Shown: in pieces, positions 1 through 6,844 of the stretch
Position numbering within the stretch: the stretch's first letter is position 1
How the letters are laid out: the number at the start of each line of letters is the position of its first letter
Origin: Candidatus Sumerlaeota bacterium
GTDB lineage: Bacteria > Sumerlaeota > Sumerlaeia > MVZB01 > JAJFLK01
Length of the DNA stretch: 6,873 bases
Assembly: GCA_021772735.1 (NCBI GenBank)
Contig: JAJFLK010000241.1
Location: 1 to 6,873, forward strand
Direction: 5' to 3'
Notes under the pieces: model-generated
Seen by the model: only the letters and a program-made list of their open reading frames with translations
The model's database searches: none
What the model was told of the DNA's origin: nothing
Program-made: the position numbers and the translations under genes

Positions 1-1
1 G

Positions 2-3000
2 TTGCGCCTGGTCGCGCGGCTCTTTGCCGAGCGGGTCGATATCGATCCGGCGAAATTATATGGAATTGAAACCCGTGCCGTCGGCCTGGCCGAGGCCAGG
101 GAATCCGATCATGAAAATGGTAAACCCGAAGCGGATGAGGAAACAGGACGCCTCGTAATCAGGCTTGCCCCGGGCATTCTTGAAGGCCCGCTCGATCTGC
201 CTGCGGATTCCGAACGGGCAACGTCGGATTTCGGCAGTAACGAAACTACGCCGAATGCGGATTCGCCGGATGCAACTCGCAATGGCGATTCGATTCGGCC
301 CGAGTCCCCGAGCCCGTCCGATGCATACGAGGTGAAGCCGAATTTCGAGACGGTTCAATCCGTGGTTCCCGGTCCGGCCGGAGAAATTGCCGACGCATCG
401 GCAGGCGCACCCGGCGAAGCAGGCGAACTGAACGAGCGCATCCTCGCCACGCGCAGGTCCGTCGCGGCCGCGCACGAGACTTTCCTGCGTCTGGCGGATT
501 CGACGAACCGTATGCACGAGCGGGCATTGAATTTTCAGATGGAGCTGCTGCGTACGCCCGGTGCGGCGGCGTCGGGATCGCCATCCCAGACCGTATCGGC
601 AGCGGCGTCGGGATCGGTCGCGGGTCACATTTCCGCGCCGGCGGTTTTTCCTCCATCTTCGGGCAGGTCCGGCTCGGAGCCCCTCATTCCGGATTCAGCA
701 CCGCGTTCGTTCTCTCGCGAGGCATGCCTGGAGTTCGCGCGGGGTTCCATCGCCCGCGTGCTCGGACGCGAGTTCGCCTCGATCGACGCGCATCCCACGC
801 GCGTGCGTCTGCCCGATGGACCGCTCATGCTTGTGGACCGCGTTACGTCGGTGTCCGGCGAGCCGGCTTCGATGGGCCCGGGCGCGACGACGACTGAGCA
901 TGACGTTACGGCCGATCGATGGTATTTGGACGACGGCCGAATTCCGGCGGGCGTTGCTATCGAATCGGGACAGGCCGACCTGTTTCTTTCGGCCTGGCTC
1001 GGCGTCGATTTCCATACACGAGGCGAGAGCGTCTATCGCCTGCTCGATGCGTCGGTGACTTATCACGGCGAACTCGCGCGCGTCGGCTCCGTGCTGCGAT
1101 TCGATATTCGGATCGATCGATTCATCCGTCAGGGCACGACACATCTTTTCTTTTTCGGATACGATGGGTATTGCGACGGGCGGCCCATGATGACGATGCG
1201 CAACGGATGCGCGGGCTTTTTCACCGAGCGTCAGCTTTCCGAGGGCAAGGGTATCATCCTGAGTGATGAAGACCTGCTTCGGACTCCCGGCAAGGCGCCA
1301 CCCGATTGGAAGCCGCCCGCGCCGATCGATGAAAATACCTCCGAGAGTTACGACGACGCGCGGCTCGAAGCTCTTCGGGCTGGCGATCTGGCGCTGTGCT
1401 TCGGAGGCGCTTTCGACGCGGCGTGCCCCGGCGATGGACCGCCGCTGACGATCCCCGGCGGCAAACTCAAGCTGATCGATCGCATCACGAACCTCGAAGT
1501 CTCGGGCGGAAGGTGGGGTCTTGGATTGATCGAGGCCGAAACCGATATCCATCCCGACGATTGGTTCCTGACCTGCCATTTTGTCGACGATCCCGTTATG
1601 CCAGGCACCCTGATGTATGAATCGTGCCTGCACGCGCTGCGGGTTTTTATGCTTCGAATCGGATGGGTCGTGGCCGCCGACCGCGCGCACTTCGAACCCG
1701 TGGCCGGCGTCGAGGCGAGTCTCAAATGCCGGGGCCAGGTCGTCCCCGGGACGCGAATGGCCTCGTATCAACTCTCGATCAAGGAGATCGGTTACGGTCC
1801 CGATCCCTATGCTATCGCCGACGCGTTGATGTTCGCCGACGGAAGCCGGATCGTGCGGGTCGAGAATATGTCGCTGCGGCTCGCTGGCGTGACTCGCGAA
1901 GATGTCGAATCCATATGGATCGGCGCGAGCGATCGCGATTCGGCGAATCAAGCCACCGGTCTGCCGCGTCCGGTATATGATCGCGAAAGCATTCTTCAAT
2001 ATTGTGTCGGTCGTCCGTCGCTTGCGTTCGGCGATCGCTTGACCCCGTTCGATACGCGGTTCATGGCGCGTCTGCCTGGTCCGCCTTTTCTCTTTGTGGA
2101 TAGCGTTGATTCGGTCCGGGGTGATCCGTGGGTTGTGGCGGTCGGCGCGGGAGCCCGGGGCTTATATGAAGTTCCGGCCGGCGAGTGGTATTTCCGCGCG
2201 AACCGCCAGGATGCGATGCCGTTTTCTGTGATCCTTGAGATTCCGCTTCAAATCTGTGGCTGGCTGACCGCATACATGGGCGCGGCGCTGGAGAGCGAAG
2301 ACGACCTGCATTTCCGTAACCTCGGCGGAACCGCGACTCTTCATGAGAGCCTCGGGCGCGACGCGGGGTTGCTTGAATCGCACATCGAATTGACGAGCGT
2401 CTCGCGTTCGGCCGGGATGATCATTCTCCAGTTCAGCCTCGACGTTCGGCGCGAAGGCCGAAGCGTTTACTCCGGCACGACGTCATTCGGGTTTTTCCGG
2501 CCCGAGGCCCTGGCCAATCAGGTCGGCGTGCGCGGCGCGAAGCCGTATCAGCCGCCTGATGAGGAGGCAGGCGCGCGGCGCGAGCTTGCCCTGCCCGATG
2601 AGCCGCCAGCCACTCCCGATGATCGGACGCACACAGCTTCGGCTTCGGCGGGGCTCGCGCTGCCCGGCCGCGCATACCGGATGATCGATCGGATCGAGTT
2701 GTATTTGCCCGGCGGCGGTCCGCGCGGGCTCGGCTTCATCCGTGGCGCGAAAGATGTCAATCCCGACGAGTGGTTTTTCAAGGCCCACTTTTTTCAAGAT
2801 CCGGTCTGGCCCGGCTCGCTCGGGATCGAGGCGTTCATCCAATTGATGAAGGTCGTCGCGCTGGATCGCTGGGGCGAGGCGCGCGACGAAACGCATCGCT
2901 TCGAGCCCATCGCGATCGGATCGCCGCACACCTGGGCCTATCGCGGTCAGGTTATCCCGACCGACAAAGAGGTGACGGTCGAAGCCTCGATCATGGAGAT

Positions 3001-3139
3001 CAACGATGACGCGTTGACGATGAAGGCCAACGGTTACCTCACGGTCGATGGCCGCCTGATCTATGAGATGACGGATTTTGTCCTGGCGCTTGCGCCGATC
3101 TCGCGTGCGTCGGAACTTGCGCCGAATTCGGGCGCGTAG
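2..3139 (+). CDS. pfaC: PUFA synthase PfaC/Pfa3-type subunit, C-terminal part with tandem FabA-like dehydratase domains (5' partial)
   Basis: The frame is open from the left edge, so the TTG at position 2 is probably not the start and the N-terminal ketosynthase/chain-length-factor part lies upstream. In the visible 1045 residues: 1-30 resemble the end of an acyltransferase-like domain; 31-235 are a mostly disordered Ala/Ser/Pro/acidic linker with one amphipathic helix (about 143-182). Four hot-dog domains follow: pseudo-DH1 (about 237-415, IESGQ motif, no catalytic His), DH1 (about 480-633, CHFVDDPVMPG; H526 and E540), pseudo-DH2 (about 683-840, E746, no His) and DH2 (about 887-1032, AHFFQDPVWPG; H929 and E943). 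The His-Glu spacing of 14 matches FabA His70/Asp84. In the PUFA synthase family this module dehydrates and isomerises 3-hydroxyacyl-ACP to create cis double bonds; it should be cytoplasmic. No C-terminal acyltransferase domain follows DH2, unlike some myxobacterial Pfa3 proteins. Family assignment is strong; the exact subunit name is less certain because the N-terminus is missing. Confidence 0.9.
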   Translation: MRLVARLFAERVDIDPAKLYGIETRAVGLAEARESDHENGKPEADEETGRLVIRLAPGILEGPLDLPADSERATSDFGSNETTPNADSPDATRNGDSIRPESPSPSDAYEVKPNFETVQSVVPGPAGEIADASAGAPGEAGELNERILATRRSVAAAHETFLRLADSTNRMHERALNFQMELLRTPGAAASGSPSQTVSAAASGSVAGHISAPAVFPPSSGRSGSEPLIPDSAPRSFSREACLEFARGSIARVLGREFASIDAHPTRVRLPDGPLMLVDRVTSVSGEPASMGPGATTTEHDVTADRWYLDDGRIPAGVAIESGQADLFLSAWLGVDFHTRGESVYRLLDASVTYHGELARVGSVLRFDIRIDRFIRQGTTHLFFFGYDGYCDGRPMMTMRNGCAGFFTERQLSEGKGIILSDEDLLRTPGKAPPDWKPPAPIDENTSESYDDARLEALRAGDLALCFGGAFDAACPGDGPPLTIPGGKLKLIDRITNLEVSGGRWGLGLIEAETDIHPDDWFLTCHFVDDPVMPGTLMYESCLHALRVFMLRIGWVVAADRAHFEPVAGVEASLKCRGQVVPGTRMASYQLSIKEIGYGPDPYAIADALMFADGSRIVRVENMSLRLAGVTREDVESIWIGASDRDSANQATGLPRPVYDRESILQYCVGRPSLAFGDRLTPFDTRFMARLPGPPFLFVDSVDSVRGDPWVVAVGAGARGLYEVPAGEWYFRANRQDAMPFSVILEIPLQICGWLTAYMGAALESEDDLHFRNLGGTATLHESLGRDAGLLESHIELTSVSRSAGMIILQFSLDVRREGRSVYSGTTSFGFFRPEALANQVGVRGAKPYQPPDEEAGARRELALPDEPPATPDDRTHTASASAGLALPGRAYRMIDRIELYLPGGGPRGLGFIRGAKDVNPDEWFFKAHFFQDPVWPGSLGIEAFIQLMKVVALDRWGEARDETHRFEPIAIGSPHTWAYRGQVIPTDKEVTVEASIMEINDDALTMKANGYLTVDGRLIYEMTDFVLALAPISRASELAPNSGA
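92..706 (+). other. Disordered interdomain linker with one helix, inside the PUFA synthase gene
   Basis: About 205 codons rich in Ala, Ser, Pro, Gly, Asp and Glu, with no recognisable fold, join the N-terminal (upstream) catalytic part to the first pseudo-dehydratase. Around residues 143-182 there is a more ordered stretch (ILATRRSVAAAHETFLRLAD, then NRMHERALNFQMELL) that should form an amphipathic helix. A similar AHxxFL...LxxxLL helix precedes the dehydratase block in other PUFA synthase proteins as I remember them, so it may be a structural or docking element. No stop codon or frameshift interrupts it. Confidence 0.6.
710..1897 (+). other. First pseudo-DH/DH pair (double hot-dog unit 1) of the PUFA synthase subunit
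   Basis: This segment encodes residues 237-632. The first half keeps the hot-dog signature LMLVDRVTSVSGEP and the helix motif PAGVAIESGQADLF, but the segment where FabA has its catalytic His is shortened (WYLDDGRIPAG) and has none. The second half begins KLKLIDRI and carries an intact DWFLTCHFVDDPVMPG motif with H526 and E540, then a RGQVVPG strand. The pair matches the pseudo-domain plus active-domain layout known for PfaC dehydratase fragments. It is similar in order and motifs to the second pair at 2048-3097, so the two arose by duplication long ago. Confidence 0.8.
2048..3097 (+). other. Second pseudo-DH/DH pair (double hot-dog unit 2) of the PUFA synthase subunit
   Basis: This segment encodes residues 683-1032. 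The pseudo-domain starts with FMARLPGPPFLFVDSVDSV, has EWYFRANRQDAMPFSVILE in place of the His motif, and keeps E746. The active domain starts YRMIDRIELYLPGG and has EWFFKAHFFQDPVWPGSLGIE with H929 and E943, then RGQVIPT. It parallels unit 1 motif by motif. An acidic, Ala/Pro-rich spacer (about residues 845-885) separates the two halves. Confidence 0.8.
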
Positions 3140-3157
3140 GAATAGGTCGAGATTGAT
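3137..3157 (+). other. Intergenic gap between the dehydratase gene and oleA, with double in-frame stop
   Basis: The dehydratase gene ends TAG GAA TAG, giving two in-frame stops before the oleA ATG at 3158. The gap after the first stop is 18 nt and holds no hairpin, no terminator and no -10/-35 pair that I can defend. oleA therefore appears to be transcribed together with the PUFA synthase gene. Confidence 0.6.
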
Positions 3158-4201
3158 ATGAAATATAACCGCGTCTTTCTCGATTCGATTGGCTATCAGC
3201 TCGCGCCGAATGTTGTCTCTTCGGCGGAGCTTGAGGCCCGGCTGGCGCCGGTTTATGAAACCCTGCGGATTGGCTCGGGTCAGCTCGAAGCACTGACTGG
3301 CATCCGCGAGCGCCGCTGGTGGGACGAGGGGCATTCGAACGCACAAGGCGCCGCAGATGCCGCGCGGCGTGCGCTCGCCGAATCCAAGGTCCGGCCCGAA
3401 GATATCGGTGCGATCATTTACGCCGGAGTCTGCCGCGATCACCTGGAGCCCGCGACCGCGTGCGCCGTGGCCGATTCGATCGGCGTGCGCAATGCCGTCG
3501 AGGTCTACGACATCTCGAATGCCTGCCTGGGCGTCCTGAACGGTATTCTTGATATCGCGAATCGGATCGAGCTCGGGCAGATTCGCGCCGGGATGATTGT
3601 CTCGTGCGAGACCGCCCGCGAGATCAACGACGTGATGATCGAGAAGATGAATGCCGAAGCGACGATGGAGTTCTTCAAGGTTTCGCTGGCGACGTTGACC
3701 GGAGGTTCCGGAGCCGTCGCGGTGATCCTGACCGATGGATCGTTCGCCGCAGATCAGCCCCGGCTGCGCGGGGCGGTCTCGCACGCCGCCCCGGAGCATC
3801 ACGCCATCTGCCGCTGGGAAGCCGGTGGGCGGGGGCTGAACGGTTCGGCGCCCCCGCACATGGAGACCGATGCGATTGCAGTCCTGAATCACGGCGTCGT
3901 TCTCGGCAAAGACACCTGGCGCAGCTTTCTGGATCAGATGGACTGGCGCGGCGAAGACATTGACCGAGTCATCTGTCATCAGGTTGCGTCGAGCAATCGC
4001 GAGTCGATTTTGAAGGCCTTCGAACTGGACCGGGCCAAAGACTTCTCGACATTCGAATACCTGGGCAATATCGGCACGGTCTCCTTGCCGATGACTGCCG
4101 CAATCGCTTCGGAGCGCGGGTTCCTGAATCGCGGAGATCGAGTTGGATTTCTCGGCATTGGCAGCGGGCTGAATTGCATGATGCTCGGTTGGGATTGGTA
4201 A
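3158..4201 (+). CDS. oleA: OleA, thiolase-superfamily acyl condensing enzyme for head-to-head hydrocarbon synthesis
   Basis: OleA performs a decarboxylation-independent Claisen condensation of two long-chain fatty acyl thioesters to a 2-alkyl-3-ketoacid, the first step of long-chain olefin synthesis. The 347-residue product has the usual length. LTGIRERRWWDEG near residues 46-58 is typical of the OleA/FabH-like branch. The catalytic Cys is C123 in SNACLGVLNG, with H274 (CHQVASSN) and N304 (LGNIGT) completing the thiolase triad; the 30-residue His-Asn spacing is as in FabH and OleA. E97 in CRDHLEPATAC lies 26 residues before the Cys, the same spacing as Glu117 to Cys143 of Xanthomonas OleA, and that Glu distinguishes OleA from ordinary KASIII. 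The ATG start has a weak GAG Shine-Dalgarno 6 nt upstream. It lies 18 nt after the dehydratase gene and 3 nt before oleB. It acts in the cytoplasm, perhaps on a PUFA-derived chain. Confidence 0.93.
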   Translation: MKYNRVFLDSIGYQLAPNVVSSAELEARLAPVYETLRIGSGQLEALTGIRERRWWDEGHSNAQGAADAARRALAESKVRPEDIGAIIYAGVCRDHLEPATACAVADSIGVRNAVEVYDISNACLGVLNGILDIANRIELGQIRAGMIVSCETAREINDVMIEKMNAEATMEFFKVSLATLTGGSGAVAVILTDGSFAADQPRLRGAVSHAAPEHHAICRWEAGGRGLNGSAPPHMETDAIAVLNHGVVLGKDTWRSFLDQMDWRGEDIDRVICHQVASSNRESILKAFELDRAKDFSTFEYLGNIGTVSLPMTAAIASERGFLNRGDRVGFLGIGSGLNCMMLGWDW

Positions 4202-4207
4202 GACGTG
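4197..4207 (+). promoter_or_regulatory. oleA/oleB junction: weak ribosome site and GTG start
   Basis: The oleA TAA (4199-4201) sits inside GGTAAGA, and GTG follows after only GAC. The purine-rich stretch is a poor Shine-Dalgarno and is too close to the start, so oleB initiation most likely relies on ribosomes finishing oleA. The use of GTG with a weak site suggests oleB is translated at or below the oleA level. Confidence 0.45.
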
Positions 4208-5101
4208 ACGTTCGACACGGCCCCTATCCGCGATCTCTATCCGTTCGAGAGCCACAGCATCGATCGCGGCGGGTTGCGGCTGCATTATCTCGATGAAGGC
4301 AGCGGCGATGCGCTGGTCTGCCTCCACGGCAATCCGACATGGTCGTTTTATTATCGAAGTATGGTCCAGACGCTGCGCGGCGACTATCGCCTCATTGTCC
4401 CCGATCATATCGGTTGCGGACTTTCCGAGAAGCCCGGCGACGGCGATTACGATTATCGTCTTCGCTCGCGCATTGATGATGTGGCGTTGCTGCTCGATCA
4501 CCTCGGCATCGGCGAGAAGATTACGCTCGTGCTGCACGATTGGGGCGGCGCGATCGGCATGGGATTCGCCGCGCGTCATCCCGAGCGTATCGCGCGGATT
4601 GTGCTCTCGAACACGGCGGCATTCTTCCCGCCCGGCGATGCGCCGATTCCCGTCTCGTTGAGGCTCGTGCGCGACACCTGGCTGGGCCCGTTGCTCGTTC
4701 GCGGGCTTAACGCGTTCGCCCTGGGCGCGACGAGGATGGCGACGCACAAGGGCCTTTCGCCTGAGGTCCGCCGGGGATTGACGGCCCCGTATAATTCATG
4801 GGCCAACCGTATCGCGACACTTCGTTTCGTCCAGGATATTCCTCTGCGACCGGAGGATCCGTCATACGATGAGATCGTTCGGATGAGCGACGCGGTCTCC
4901 GGATTTGATAACCTGCCGGTCCTGATCGGGTGGGGCATGAAAGATTTTGTCTTCGACTTGAATTTCTTTGAAGAGTGGAAACGCCGATTGCCCAGCGCGC
5001 AGGTTCATGCGTTCGAGGATGCCGGACATTACCTCCTGGAGGACGCCGGGCCCGAATGGATCGAAAAGATCGCCCTGTTCTTGAAGGCCAACCCGATCTG
5101 A
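4205..5101 (+). CDS. oleB: OleB, beta-lactone decarboxylase (haloalkane dehalogenase-like alpha/beta hydrolase)
   Basis: OleB converts the cis-beta-lactone made by OleC into a cis-olefin and CO2. The 298-residue protein has the full alpha/beta-hydrolase core: HGNPTWSFYYR (H41, N43, W46) as in haloalkane dehalogenases, the nucleophile D112 in LHDWGGAIG, an acid residue D247 in GWGMKDFVFD and catalytic H275 in DAGHYLLED. The cap segment PYNSWANRIATLRFVQDIPL is characteristic of OleB rather than of true dehalogenases. The GTG start is chosen because it lies 3 nt after the oleA stop, the homologous region begins about ten residues later, and no in-frame ATG is available before the HGNP motif. A poor GGTAAGA Shine-Dalgarno-like stretch overlaps the oleA stop, so translation probably depends on coupling. 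A haloalkane dehalogenase would be the alternative name from sequence alone, but context decides for OleB. Confidence 0.92.
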   Translation: MTFDTAPIRDLYPFESHSIDRGGLRLHYLDEGSGDALVCLHGNPTWSFYYRSMVQTLRGDYRLIVPDHIGCGLSEKPGDGDYDYRLRSRIDDVALLLDHLGIGEKITLVLHDWGGAIGMGFAARHPERIARIVLSNTAAFFPPGDAPIPVSLRLVRDTWLGPLLVRGLNAFALGATRMATHKGLSPEVRRGLTAPYNSWANRIATLRFVQDIPLRPEDPSYDEIVRMSDAVSGFDNLPVLIGWGMKDFVFDLNFFEEWKRRLPSAQVHAFEDAGHYLLEDAGPEWIEKIALFLKANPI

Positions 5102-5107
5102 GACACG

Positions 5108-6844
5108 ATGACGACTTCGCCCGCGACACACGATTCACATACGAATGATGCGGACCATGCGTTGTCCCCGGAGGCCGATTCGTCGCCCGTTAACGTCGCC
5201 TTGCACCTGGCCGTAATGGCTCGCCGCAAGCCGGACATCGACGCCGTCGTGTGTTCGGACGGGCGCGATGGCGATGGATGCGCGAGATGGAAGCGGATGA
5301 CGTTTGCCGAACTGGAGGCGGAGAGTGATCGCATCGCGCATGGGCTCGTTCGCCTCGGGATCGCGCGCGGCACCCGGACGGTGCTGATGGTCCCGCCGAG
5401 CGTCGAGTTTTTCACGCTTACGTTCGCGCTGTTCAAGATCGGCGCGGTGATCGTCATGGTCGATCCGGGTATGGGGCGGCGTAACCTCAGCAAGTGCCTG
5501 GCCGAAGCCGAGCCCGAAGCCTTCATCGGCATCCCGCTCGCGCACGCGGCACGGGTTGTGCTCGGCTGGGCGCGGCCGACGGTGCGGGTTAAAGTCACGG
5601 TCGGGCGCAGGCTGTTCTGGGGCGGCGCGACGGCCGCAGAATTGGCGCGGGGTCCGGCGCACGCCTACCCGGCCGTCGACGCGGCGCGCGATGAAACCGC
5701 CGCGATCTTGTTCACGAGCGGAAGCACCGGCGTGCCCAAAGGCGCAGTTTATACACACGGGATTTTTGCGGCGCAGGTGCAGTATTTGCGGCGTCAGTTC
5801 GAGTTCGGCGACGACGAGGTCGATCTGGCGACGTTCCCATTGTTCGCGCTTTTCGATCCGGCGCTCGGCATGACGGCGGTGATCCCGGATATGGACGCAA
5901 GCCGCCCGGGCCAGGCCGACCCCGCCAAGCTTATCGAATCGATCCGAGCGCACGGAGTGACGCAAATGTTCGGGTCTCCCGCGCTGATCGATCGGCTTGG
6001 CCGATATTGCGAGACCGAGGGGATTGAATTGGCGACACTGCGGCGCGCGCTTTCGGCCGGCGCTCCTGTGCGCCCCGATATTTTGGAGCGATTCGCCGGC
6101 GCGTTGAATCCCGGCGTGCCCGTCTTCACACCTTACGGCGCGACCGAGGCGCTGCCGGTCAGCGCCATGCCGAGCACGGAGATCCTTGGCGAGACGCGGC
6201 ACGAGACGGCGGCCGGCGGCGGGAATTGCGTCGGTGTGCCGATCGAGCAGGTTCAGGTTTCCATCATTCGCGTGACTGAGGAGGCGATCGATCAATGGAG
6301 CGACGATCTCGTTCTCGCGCCGGGCGAGATTGGCGAGATCGTCGTTAAGGGGGCGGTCGTGACGCGTGAATACTACAATCGGCCCGAGCAGACGCGTCTG
6401 GCAAAGATTCACTCTGATGAAAGCGGCGAGGGGCGCGGCGACATCCGTCATCGGATGGGCGACCTGGGCCGATTCGATGAGCGCGGAAGGTTGTGGTTCT
6501 GCGGGCGCAAGAGTCATCGGGTCCAGACGTCTGCCGGGCCGCTTTATACAATCCCTTGCGAGGGCGTGTTCAACGTTCATCCGAAGGTTCTTCGCACGGC
6601 GCTTGTCGGTGCCGGACCGAGCGGGAGCGAGACGCCGATCATCTGCGTTGAACTAGAAGCAGCCGACAGCGGCGCGGATCACAAACAGGTCATCGCTGAA
6701 TTGAGGGAGCTGGGCGCGAAGTATCCACACACGCGCGGGATCGAAACGTTTTTGTTTCACTCCGGATTTCCCGTCGATGTGCGGCACAACGCCAAGATCG
6801 TCCGTGAGAAACTTCGTGCATGGGCCGAGAGGCGATTGCGATGA
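5108..6844 (+). CDS. oleC: OleC, AMP-dependent beta-lactone synthetase
   Basis: OleC is a member of the acyl-CoA synthetase/luciferase (ANL) superfamily that uses ATP to close a 2-alkyl-3-hydroxyacid into a beta-lactone, the substrate of OleB. The 578-residue length is normal. Visible motifs are the phosphate-binding loop TSGSTGVPKG (203-212, K211), the adenine/aromatic motif TPYGATEALPV (from 341), the ribose-binding Asp in MGDLGRFDERG (D452), WFCGRKSHRV, and the C-terminal catalytic Lys in RHNAKIVREKL (K563). TPYGATE and the VYTHG that follows the P-loop are typical of OleC. The first 25 residues are poorly conserved and polar. The ATG start has only a GAG 5 nt upstream and lies 6 nt after the oleB stop, in the same frame. 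The stop overlaps the next start by ATGA, which implies coupled translation. A general acyl-CoA ligase is the alternative, but oleA and oleB next to it make that unlikely. Confidence 0.93.
   Translation: MTTSPATHDSHTNDADHALSPEADSSPVNVALHLAVMARRKPDIDAVVCSDGRDGDGCARWKRMTFAELEAESDRIAHGLVRLGIARGTRTVLMVPPSVEFFTLTFALFKIGAVIVMVDPGMGRRNLSKCLAEAEPEAFIGIPLAHAARVVLGWARPTVRVKVTVGRRLFWGGATAAELARGPAHAYPAVDAARDETAAILFTSGSTGVPKGAVYTHGIFAAQVQYLRRQFEFGDDEVDLATFPLFALFDPALGMTAVIPDMDASRPGQADPAKLIESIRAHGVTQMFGSPALIDRLGRYCETEGIELATLRRALSAGAPVRPDILERFAGALNPGVPVFTPYGATEALPVSAMPSTEILGETRHETAAGGGNCVGVPIEQVQVSIIRVTEEAIDQWSDDLVLAPGEIGEIVVKGAVVTREYYNRPEQTRLAKIHSDESGEGRGDIRHRMGDLGRFDERGRLWFCGRKSHRVQTSAGPLYTIPCEGVFNVHPKVLRTALVGAGPSGSETPIICVELEAADSGADHKQVIAELRELGAKYPHTRGIETFLFHSGFPVDVRHNAKIVREKLRAWAERRLR
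6827..6844 (+). promoter_or_regulatory. Ribosome binding site and ATGA stop/start overlap between oleC and the next gene
   Basis: GAGAGG at 6827-6832 lies inside the last codons of oleC, 8 nt before the ATG at 6841. The ATG shares bases with the oleC TGA (6842-6844). This is the classic arrangement for translational coupling by terminating ribosomes, and it fits subunits needed in matched amounts. OleB, OleC and OleD are known to form a complex in Xanthomonas. Confidence 0.7.

Noticed and set aside
2..4. TTG at position 2 as a real start codon
   Set aside because: The frame is open to the edge and the first residues read as the end of a catalytic domain; PUFA synthase dehydratase modules are part of much longer proteins.
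695..1999. 434-codon minus-strand open frame opposite the first dehydratase pair
   Set aside because: Same codon-register shadow as above; the sense strand has clear, conserved dehydratase motifs and the antisense product has none.
3780..3860. GC-rich stretch in oleA that looks like a possible hairpin or frameshift site
   Set aside because: The frame continues cleanly through it and the downstream His and Asn motifs are in the same frame; it is simply Gly/Arg/Pro-coding sequence.
3158..4201. FabH-type KASIII that starts fatty acid synthesis
   Set aside because: The Glu 26 residues before the catalytic Cys, the LTGIRERRWW segment and the neighbouring oleB and oleC fit OleA; FabH lacks that Glu.
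2483..4747. 754-codon open frame on the minus strand running across the dehydratase, oleA and oleB genes
   Set aside because: Its codons lie exactly opposite the sense codons of all three genes, which share one frame. Minus-strand stops then need sense TTA, CTA or TCA, all rare in this GC-rich gene set; it ends at a sense TCA (Ser) at 2483. The translation is Arg/Asp/Ile-rich with no recognisable domain.
4205..5101. Haloalkane dehalogenase for catabolism of halogenated compounds
   Set aside because: The fold and HGNPTWSF/HDWGG motifs are shared, but the cap motif PYNSWANR...FVQDIPL and the location between oleA and oleC indicate OleB.
5135..6580. 481-codon minus-strand open frame opposite oleC
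   Set aside because: Codon-register shadow of oleC; all ANL motifs are on the plus strand.
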